Notes under the pieces: model-generated
What the model saw: only the letters and a program-made list of their open reading frames with translations
Told to the model about the DNA's origin: nothing
Databases searched by the model: none
Source: Vicinamibacteria bacterium
GTDB taxonomy: Bacteria > Acidobacteriota > Vicinamibacteria > Vicinamibacterales > UBA2999
Length of the DNA stretch: 23,872 nucleotides
Direction: 5' to 3'
Assembly: GCA_025938035.1 (NCBI GenBank)
Contig: JAICQE010000049.1
Span: forward strand, 1 to 23,872
Translations under genes and position numbers: made by a program
Shown: positions 14,607-19,744 of the stretch, one piece after another
Layout: the number at the start of each line of letters is the position of its first letter
Numbering within the stretch: position 1 is the first letter of the stretch

Positions 14607-14750
14607 TGAGTTGACGCGGCCCGGGTCCTGTCGCCGGGTTTCCCCAACCCGTCCTCGGCGCAAGTGCACGGGCCACGAGAGTGCGCCTGCGGGGCGGGTC
14701 GGGGATGCCCCTCCCGGCGCCACCCGCTGGCAAGAACTTCCGTCAACTCA
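14607..14750 (+). mobile_element. 144-bp element with terminal inverted repeats (copy A), MITE-like
   Basis: It begins TGAGTTGACG and ends CGTCAACTCA, exact reverse complements. The interior is GC-rich and can fold locally, for example CGGGTTTCCCCAACCCG. A second copy in opposite orientation occupies 17858-18000 and matches over its whole length at about 85-90 percent by eye, which defines both ends. No coding capacity. It fills the spacer between convergent DUF6152 and TIGR03435 genes, ending 6 bp before the latter's stop codon. No target-site duplication is obvious. Confidence 0.65.
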
Positions 14751-14756
14751 AGGGAG

Positions 14757-15623
14757 CTAGTTTCCTGAAGGCATGTCCGCAGATTCGATCACCAGCACTT
14801 CTGTCGGCTCACGACGACGCAACAGCCGCAGGCCAAGCTGCTCTTGGACGGCGGTGAAGATCGACACGCCGAGATCATTTGCGCCGTCTGGCGGCCGCGT
14901 ACTTCGCTGGTCGTACTCGAGGTTGATGTTGTAGAAGCCTTTCAGGCCGGTGCGATCGACGATCTTCCGATCCACCAGAAGCTGCAGCATCCCCAGCGTC
15001 GCGTCGAAGGACCACGTACCGAAAGTGCGCCTCAGATTGCGGCGCTCATGCGTGGCCGCCATGCATGGCTGCGGAGCCCTGGGTTGCGGAGCGCTGTCGA
15101 TTTGGAGCGGTGGCACCACCTGCGGCTTCAGTCGCCCCGATTCGTATTCGGCGACACACGCCGCCGACGCGGGCTTCAATCCTGGACCGAGGCGCCCGTC
15201 TGCGCGCATCACGACCAGCACGTAAACGTCGGCCGGCTGCTGCGTGACGCGCACGTTCAGATTGAAACGATCCCTGAGGAGCTGGCGCAGCATCAGCCGG
15301 TACTGTTCGGACGTCGGAGCGGGCATTGGCGCCTTCGCCTCGATATCAAACCTACGCTCGTTAATCCAACGCGGTCCACCGACGATGAGTCCAGGAGACC
15401 GGTACTCGGGGTAGGCGGTGCGAATGAAGGTCATCAGCGTGGTATCGATCGCCGACCATCGGCCGCCCGGCTTCGAACTTCCTGGGTCAGTAAAGGCGCT
15501 ACTCACTGTCGGCTTGACCGACGCGATCTCAAAGGCAATCGGCTGATTCGGTTGTGGTGACGCCTGCGCGTGAATGAGTGCTAATCCGAGGAGGGCGGCG
15601 GCCACCACGGATTTCCACGACAT
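14757..15623 (-). CDS. TIGR03435 family exported protein (copy 2)
   Basis: A 288-residue protein. Start ATG at 15623, with AGGA 7 nt upstream, opening a signal peptide (MSWKSVVAAALLGLALIHAQ). In-frame ATGs at 15653 and 15647 lie against a heptamer repeat and give a poor n-region. Full TIGR03435 pattern: FEIASVKPT at 31-39, GGRW at 53-56, LIVGGPRWINERRFDIEAKA near 79-98, YRLMLRQLLRDRFNL near 108-122, VLVVMRADGRLGPGLKP, VDRTGLKGFYNINLEY and the C-terminal SIFTAVQEQLGLRL...EVLVIESADMPSGN. Two cysteines only, C156 and C187, matching those of the other copies. Function unknown; exported. Its stop is just inside the border formed by element A, and a cupin gene lies upstream on the same strand. Confidence 0.92.
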   Translation of the reverse strand: MSWKSVVAAALLGLALIHAQASPQPNQPIAFEIASVKPTVSSAFTDPGSSKPGGRWSAIDTTLMTFIRTAYPEYRSPGLIVGGPRWINERRFDIEAKAPMPAPTSEQYRLMLRQLLRDRFNLNVRVTQQPADVYVLVVMRADGRLGPGLKPASAACVAEYESGRLKPQVVPPLQIDSAPQPRAPQPCMAATHERRNLRRTFGTWSFDATLGMLQLLVDRKIVDRTGLKGFYNINLEYDQRSTRPPDGANDLGVSIFTAVQEQLGLRLLRRREPTEVLVIESADMPSGN

Positions 15624-15653
15624 CGCCAGTCCTGCGCCTCCTGGCATCTGCAT

Positions 15654-15681
15654 TCCTGATCCCTGATCCCTGATCCCTGAT
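15654..15681. repeat. CCCTGAT heptamer tandem array
   Basis: Four units (TCCTGAT followed by three CCCTGAT) lie in the spacer between the cupin gene and TIGR03435 copy 2. They are followed by decayed CCTGA-containing sequence up to about 15720 that includes complementary AGGCC/GGCCT segments. Read on the minus strand it would sit in the leader of TIGR03435 copy 2. Confidence 0.75.
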
Positions 15682-15730
15682 CCTTAGGCCCGCCCTGAGC
15701 CCTTCGGCCTGAATCCTGAGGCCTTCGAGC

Positions 15731-16174
15731 CTACGGCTTCACCACCTTCACCATGTAATAGATGATCCCACTCGCCGGAACATCCTTGAACCAGTGCGGG
15801 ATGCCGGCGGGAATCGAAATGAAGTCGCCCTTCTTCAGCTGATGCGTCTCGCCGTCCTGAATGTCGGTTCCGAGCATCTGATTCGGCCGCGTCTCCTTGC
15901 CGCCGACCATCGTTCCGCCCGTGACGAACGTGGCGGATCCGTCGACGATGTAGAAGATGTCGGTCTCTTTGGCGTGGATTTCCACTTGGCCGGGTTTGTT
16001 GCGTCGGGCAAGTGACGCGGTGAAGTCAGGACCACTGGCAAGCGCCCCGCCTTTCGCCGCGAGCGCCGCGAACTTCTCGGCGGCGAGATACGTGACCTGC
16101 GGCGTCGGCTGCTGTGCAGAGGTGACGGCGAGACACGCCGCAAGCATCATGATGACGGTGAATGTGTGTTTCAT
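15731..16174 (-). CDS. Exported cupin-domain protein
   Basis: A 147-residue protein, start ATG at 16174. Signal peptide 1-20 (MKHTFTVIMMLAACLAVTSA, then QQP). A single small beta-barrel follows: first cupin motif around V64-E-I-H67-A-K-E70-T-D-I-F-Y-I-V-D-G79, second motif G116-D-F-I-S-I-P-A-G-I-P-H127-W. H67, E70 or D72 and H127 are the probable metal ligands; the classical HxH pair is reduced to one histidine. An inter-motif insert (TMVGGKETRPNQ) is longer than in minimal cupins. Substrate unknown; periplasmic by signal. It lies between two TIGR03435 genes on the same strand, 83 bp after copy 3 and 107 bp before copy 2, both gaps holding repeats. Its signal peptide closely resembles that of the orphan at 17110 (IMLAASVAVTSAQQP). 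Confidence 0.88.
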   Translation of the reverse strand: MKHTFTVIMMLAACLAVTSAQQPTPQVTYLAAEKFAALAAKGGALASGPDFTASLARRNKPGQVEIHAKETDIFYIVDGSATFVTGGTMVGGKETRPNQMLGTDIQDGETHQLKKGDFISIPAGIPHWFKDVPASGIIYYMVKVVKP

Positions 16175-16220
16175 CTACTTAGCACTCAGATTCTCACAGA
16201 TGTATCCGGTGGCTACCGAA

Positions 16221-16244
16221 GTCCGCCTGAAGGCGGACACTACG
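16221..16244 (-). repeat. 24-bp hairpin repeat, copy 3
   Basis: GTCCGCCTGAAGGCGGAC followed by ACTACG, the reverse orientation of the unit. It lies between TIGR03435 copy 3 and the cupin gene, inside the bracketed island, where it could terminate or process a shared transcript. Confidence 0.85.
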
Positions 16245-16257
16245 AACAACGTCGCAG

Positions 16258-17109
16258 TCAATTTTCCGAAGGCATCTCGATGGCGTCGATGACCAGCACG
16301 TCCACCGGTTCCCGGCTGCGCTGCAGTCTGAGACCGAGCTGCTCCTGCACCGCCGTGAAAACCGATGGTTTACTCGGGTCGGCGTTCGCGGCCGAGAATG
16401 TCCCTCTGAAGTCGAATTCGAGCTCCGCCTCGTAATCGCCACGGAGGCCGGTTCGATCGACGACCTTCGACTCGGTCCATTGCTGAAGCGCCGCGGCCAG
16501 CTCGCTCATCGAGCGGCCGCCGACGATGCGCATCATGCCGCTTTTCATCGAAACCTGGACGTTGCACGGTTTCGATTCCGGCCCAAGCGCTGTGATCGGT
16601 CCCGCACGCCGGGCGCGCTCGAGCTCGCGGGCGGCTTCGAGTTCCTTCGTGCACTCCGCTGACGCCGGCCGCAGCCGCGGTCCCAGGCGGCCGTCGCTGC
16701 GTGCCACGACCAGCGAATACACGTCCACCGGCCGCGTCTCGACGTGTGTTGTCAGCTTGAAGCGATCCATCAGCAGCTGACGAATCATCTGCGGATACTG
16801 ATCAGGGGTGACTGGCCTGTCGGTCCTCGCGTCGATATCGAAGCGGCGCTCGGCGACCCAGGCTGGGCCACCGACGATCAGACCGGGAAGGACGTACTCG
16901 GGAAATGCGCGGGCGACAATCGTCAGGACAGTGACGTTGCGCGGCGACCACTGCCCGCCGGGCACAGCGGCGCCAGCGGTGGTGACGGGAGGATTGGCGG
17001 GCGTCGGTCTGATCGACGCGACGTCGAATGCAAGAGGAGGCGCGGGAGCCTGCGCGTGGGCGAACGCCGTCGCGAGCATCATCGCCAGGCCGACCGGTGT
17101 GCGTTTCAC
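16258..17109 (-). CDS. TIGR03435 family exported protein (copy 3)
   Basis: A 283-residue protein starting with GTG at 17109, the base immediately after the TAG of the upstream gene; AAGGG 8 nt before it serves as ribosome-binding site, so translation is probably coupled. Signal peptide about 1-20. Family marks: FDVASIRPT at 28-36, GGQWSP, LIVGGPAWVAERRFDIDA near 77-94, IRQLLMDRFKLTTHVE near 109-124, VYSLVVARSDGRLGPRLRP, VDRTGLRGDYEAELEF and C-terminal SVFTAVQEQLGLRL...DVLVIDAIEMPSEN. Two cysteines, C153 and C182. Its C-terminal block is close to that of copy 2 and far from copy 1, so copies 2 and 3 look like a local duplication or a shared lineage. Function unknown. Confidence 0.92.
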   Translation of the reverse strand: MKRTPVGLAMMLATAFAHAQAPAPPLAFDVASIRPTPANPPVTTAGAAVPGGQWSPRNVTVLTIVARAFPEYVLPGLIVGGPAWVAERRFDIDARTDRPVTPDQYPQMIRQLLMDRFKLTTHVETRPVDVYSLVVARSDGRLGPRLRPASAECTKELEAARELERARRAGPITALGPESKPCNVQVSMKSGMMRIVGGRSMSELAAALQQWTESKVVDRTGLRGDYEAELEFDFRGTFSAANADPSKPSVFTAVQEQLGLRLQRSREPVDVLVIDAIEMPSEN

Positions 17110-17769
17110 CTATTTACCCTTCAGATCTTCGCAGACGTAGATCGTGGCGAGGTATTCGGCGGGCAGGCCGGATATGGGAATGGCTTGATTCGCCGGCGCG
17201 TCGCACTGCAGAAACGACACGATTTCCGCCGAACGCCGGAATATCCGGGCAAGGTTCGAGGTGGCGAGCACCTGGATCAAGTCGCTGACCGCGGCCGGGG
17301 ACGAGAGGTCGGCCCGTATGGCTGTGACGGACGGACGATCCTGCCGGTCCGCTCCGTCGACGAGCAGTACGTTCTGGCCGTCCGCGAGTGAAACCTCGAT
17401 GTTGTTGACGGTTGCGATCAGACGGGTCCGGTTCAACGTCAAATCGATTCGAATCGAACCGAACTGGTTGGAGTGGCGGTACGAACCCTGTGAGCCTCCG
17501 CCGCTGCTCGACTGAGGACCCGCGGCGTACCAGCGCTCGGTGCCGCGCCACAACACCACGAGCCCCAGTTCGCCCGGTTGCCAGCTCACGAATTGCCCGA
17601 CTACGGAAGCGGAAATCGGACGATCTGTTCCGCTGAAGTAGGAACCGCCGGCCTTTGCAAGCAGAGCGGCGATCCTTTCTTTGCTGGGCGGCGGCGATGA
17701 TGGCTGCTGCGCAGACGTCACCGCGACGGACGCCGCCAGCATGATGACAGCAGAGAGTATGCGTTTCAT
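17110..17769 (-). CDS. Secreted protein of unknown function
   Basis: A 219-residue protein. Start taken at 17769 because it opens a signal peptide (MKRILSAVIMLAASVAVTSA, then QQP); the frame stays open to 17802, which would add 11 non-signal-like residues. After a proline/serine linker comes a region beginning RIAALLAKAGGSYFSGTD, a tryptophan-containing strand pair (QFVSWQPGELGLVVLWRGTE), a Ser/Gly-rich loop, and an alternating beta/helical part ending FLQCDAPANQ...YVCEDLKGK. The two C-terminal cysteines may pair. No family recognised. It is the first gene of a coupled pair with TIGR03435 copy 3 (TAG directly followed by GTG), and the upstream spacer carries the repeat cluster 17824-18034. 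Confidence 0.7.
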   Translation of the reverse strand: MKRILSAVIMLAASVAVTSAQQPSSPPPSKERIAALLAKAGGSYFSGTDRPISASVVGQFVSWQPGELGLVVLWRGTERWYAAGPQSSSGGGSQGSYRHSNQFGSIRIDLTLNRTRLIATVNNIEVSLADGQNVLLVDGADRQDRPSVTAIRADLSSPAAVSDLIQVLATSNLARIFRRSAEIVSFLQCDAPANQAIPISGLPAEYLATIYVCEDLKGK

Positions 17770-17823
17770 TTCGCCGTCACCGCGATAACGACCAATTTCC
17801 ACGTCGTCACGGCCCTCGTGAAG

Positions 17824-17847
17824 GTCCGCCTGAAGGCGGACACTACG
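17824..17847 (-). repeat. 24-bp hairpin repeat, copy 4
   Basis: GTCCGCCTGAAGGCGGAC plus ACTACG, 10 nt from the inner end of element B. Confidence 0.85.
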
Positions 17848-17857
17848 GCAACTCTTA

Positions 17858-18000
17858 CTTGTTGACGCAGTTCTTTTCCAGCGGGTGGCGTCGGGAGGGG
17901 CATCCCCACTTCCGCCCGCAGGCGCACGGCCGTGACCCGTGCACTTGCGCCGAGGACGGAGGGGGAAACCCGGCGACAGGACCCGGGCCGCGTCAACTCA
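17858..18000 (-). mobile_element. 143-bp element with terminal inverted repeats (copy B), MITE-like
   Basis: Reverse-orientation copy of the element at 14607-14750. The outer end is the perfect CGTCAACTCA (17991-18000); the inner end is decayed to CTTGTTGACG, with TTGACG kept. The best-conserved segment is the outermost 40 bp or so (ending CCCGGGCCGCGTCAACTCA). It is flanked on both sides by 24-bp hairpin repeats. The whole 17770-18060 spacer (291 bp) between the orphan secreted gene and the ankyrin gene consists of these repeats and short unassigned sequence. Confidence 0.65.
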
Positions 18001-18010
18001 CGTGCAATTG

Positions 18011-18034
18011 GTCCGCCTAAAGGCGGACACTACG
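18011..18034 (-). repeat. 24-bp hairpin repeat, copy 5
   Basis: GTCCGCCTAAAGGCGGAC plus ACTACG. It lies 10 nt outside the perfect end of element B and is a mirror image of copy 2 beside element A. Confidence 0.85.
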
Positions 18035-18060
18035 ACGGTCAATCCGGCTGACGCCGGACT

Positions 18061-19635
18061 CTACTGCCTGGCCGCGAGGGCCTTGCGAATGATCGCGGCC
18101 GCCGCCGGAAACTCCTTCTTCGCGTTGCAGCAGAAGACCCCTTCAGCCACATCCAGCGGCGTCCAGCCGAGCGTCGTCTTGGTCCGCACGTCGGCGCCCT
18201 GATCGACCAGGTACTGCACGATCGACGGCTGGTTCGACATGATCGCGCCGATGAGCGGCGTGGTCCCGTTCCAGCGCGGATCGCCGACGCCGAGCTCGAG
18301 CAGCTTGTCGATGTTGTGCGGGTAGTAGAGCAGCGTATAGGCGACTTCGCCTTCCATCGGGTAGTCGCCGAAGTTCGTGCGCGCGTTGACGTCGTTGCCG
18401 AGCGAGAGGGCGAACTTCACGGCCTCGAGCCGCTCGGCTTCCGGGACGCCGGTGTACGGGCCGGGCGTTTCGCCTTCCCATGTATCGAGTCCGGCGGCCA
18501 CCATCAGCGGCGTGACGCCGACGATCGACGGGATTTTCGGATCGGCTTTGAACTCGACGAGCAGCCGCATCAGCTCGATGTCGCCGTTCTTCGCGGCGAC
18601 GTAGAACGGCGTGGCACCCCGATAAGTGATGAGATGCCGCCCCAGGCGGATGTTCGGCGGATTGCGCGCCGTGCCGCCTTCCTTGCCGAAGCGCGGCTCG
18701 TTCCATTCGACGCGGGTGTTCGGGTTCGCGCCGTGCTCGAGCAGCTTGCGCGCGAGCTGGATCGCCGTCACTTTCCCAACCTGCTGCGGCGTGCCGACCG
18801 GCGTGTTGCCGACGCCGGCGGCGCCGTCGGCGCCCGGCTTGCGCAGCCACGCGACGGTGTGCAGTGGTGACGCGCGCGGATCGGGCAGGTTCGGATTGGC
18901 CCCATGATCGAGGAGGACCGACGCCATCTCGTAGTAGGCGTTGACCGCCGCCATGCTCAGCGCGCTCGAGCCGTCCGGCGCCACGTCGTCGACGTTCGCG
19001 CCGCGCTTCAGCAGCGCGACCGCGGTCTCGATGTGCGCGTTGCGCACCGCAAACAGCAGCGGCGTGAGGCCGCCGTTCGATTTCAGCGTGAGGTCGGCGC
19101 CGGCTTCGAGCAGCACGTCGACCGCCGCGGTGTTGCCTTCAGCCGCCGCCCACATCAGCGCGGTCTGACCTTTGTACGGCTCTTTGGTGTCAACCTTCGC
19201 GCCCCGCGTCAGCAGCAGGCGCACGGCGTCCGGCCTGCCCGACAGCGCCGCCGTCATCAGCATCGTCTGCCCTTCCTGGGCGGTGCCATTCGGATCGGCG
19301 CCGGCCTTCAGCAGCCGTTCCATCATCGCGGCATTGCCGTTCATGGCGGCGAGGTACAACGGCGTGATGTTGTAGCGGGTCGATGTTTTGGCGTTGGCGC
19401 CGGCTCCGAGCAGCAGTTCGACGAGCTGGACGTCGTTCCGCTGGGCTGCCCAGTGGAGGGCCGTGAAGCCGTCGGCCTCAGTCGCGTTGATGCTGACCTT
19501 CTGTTTCAGGAGCGCGCGGACCGCCTGGACATCCTGTTTTTTGACGGCGTCGATTAAAGGTGTTCCGGCCGCCGATAGGGATGCGCTGGTCACGAAGCCG
19601 AAGATCACGAAGTGCAGCCAGGCGCGAAACCGCAT
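18061..19635 (-). CDS. Exported ankyrin-repeat protein
   Basis: A 524-residue protein. Start ATG at 19635, preceded by GGAGG 5 nt upstream; a signal peptide covers about 1-23 (RAWLHFVIFGFVTSASLSAA). Almost the entire mature chain is ankyrin repeats of about 33 residues, roughly a dozen, with the usual 'G-x-T-A/P-L-H-x-A-A' and 'V-x-x-L-L-x-x-G-A-D/N' rhythm: DGFTALHWAAQRNDVQLVEL, NITPLYLAAMNGNAAMMERL, QTALMWAAAEGNTAAVDVLL, GLTPLLFAVRNAHIETAVAL, GATPFYVAAKNGDIELMRLL, TTPLIGAIMSNQPSIVQYLV. Two longer insertions (near PGADGAAGVGNTPVGTP and EWNEPRFGKEGG) interrupt the array. The last repeat carries a CC pair (GVFCCNAKKEF). It serves as a binding scaffold in the periplasm; the partner is unknown. 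Divergent from the DUF1592 gene, with 109 bp between them. Confidence 0.92.
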   Translation of the reverse strand: MRFRAWLHFVIFGFVTSASLSAAGTPLIDAVKKQDVQAVRALLKQKVSINATEADGFTALHWAAQRNDVQLVELLLGAGANAKTSTRYNITPLYLAAMNGNAAMMERLLKAGADPNGTAQEGQTMLMTAALSGRPDAVRLLLTRGAKVDTKEPYKGQTALMWAAAEGNTAAVDVLLEAGADLTLKSNGGLTPLLFAVRNAHIETAVALLKRGANVDDVAPDGSSALSMAAVNAYYEMASVLLDHGANPNLPDPRASPLHTVAWLRKPGADGAAGVGNTPVGTPQQVGKVTAIQLARKLLEHGANPNTRVEWNEPRFGKEGGTARNPPNIRLGRHLITYRGATPFYVAAKNGDIELMRLLVEFKADPKIPSIVGVTPLMVAAGLDTWEGETPGPYTGVPEAERLEAVKFALSLGNDVNARTNFGDYPMEGEVAYTLLYYPHNIDKLLELGVGDPRWNGTTPLIGAIMSNQPSIVQYLVDQGADVRTKTTLGWTPLDVAEGVFCCNAKKEFPAAAAIIRKALAARQ

Positions 19636-19668
19636 ATTTCCTCCGGAATCGTGGGACGCGCCACGCCA

Positions 19669-19702
19669 CCCCATCGCGCAGGCGCGATGGGGACCCCGGG
19701 GT
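19669..19702. repeat. Two adjoining palindromes in a divergent spacer
   Basis: CCCCATCGCG, a 4-nt loop (CAGG) and CGCGATGGGG form a perfect 10-bp-stem hairpin (19669-19692); directly after it comes the palindrome ACCCCGGGGT (19693-19702). They lie between the divergent ankyrin and DUF1592 genes, a second hairpin-repeat type unrelated to the 24-bp family. They may affect transcription in both directions or be a dispersed repeat. Confidence 0.65.
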
Positions 19703-19723
19703 CAGGCGCGTCTGCCAACGGCG

Positions 19724-19733
19724 TTAATATAAC
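19724..19733 (+). promoter_or_regulatory. Possible -10 region for the DUF1592 gene
   Basis: TTAATATAAC is the only AT-rich patch in the divergent spacer and lies 11 bp before the start at 19745. No good -35 is seen. If used, the leader would be very short or absent. Weak evidence. Confidence 0.25.
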
Positions 19734-19744
19734 CCCGTATTTGA

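Noticed and set aside
17770..18060. Possible small gene in the spacer upstream of the 219-residue orphan
   Set aside because: Open frames here are made of the 24-bp hairpins and the 143-bp element, and none has a ribosome-binding site or a conserved-looking product.
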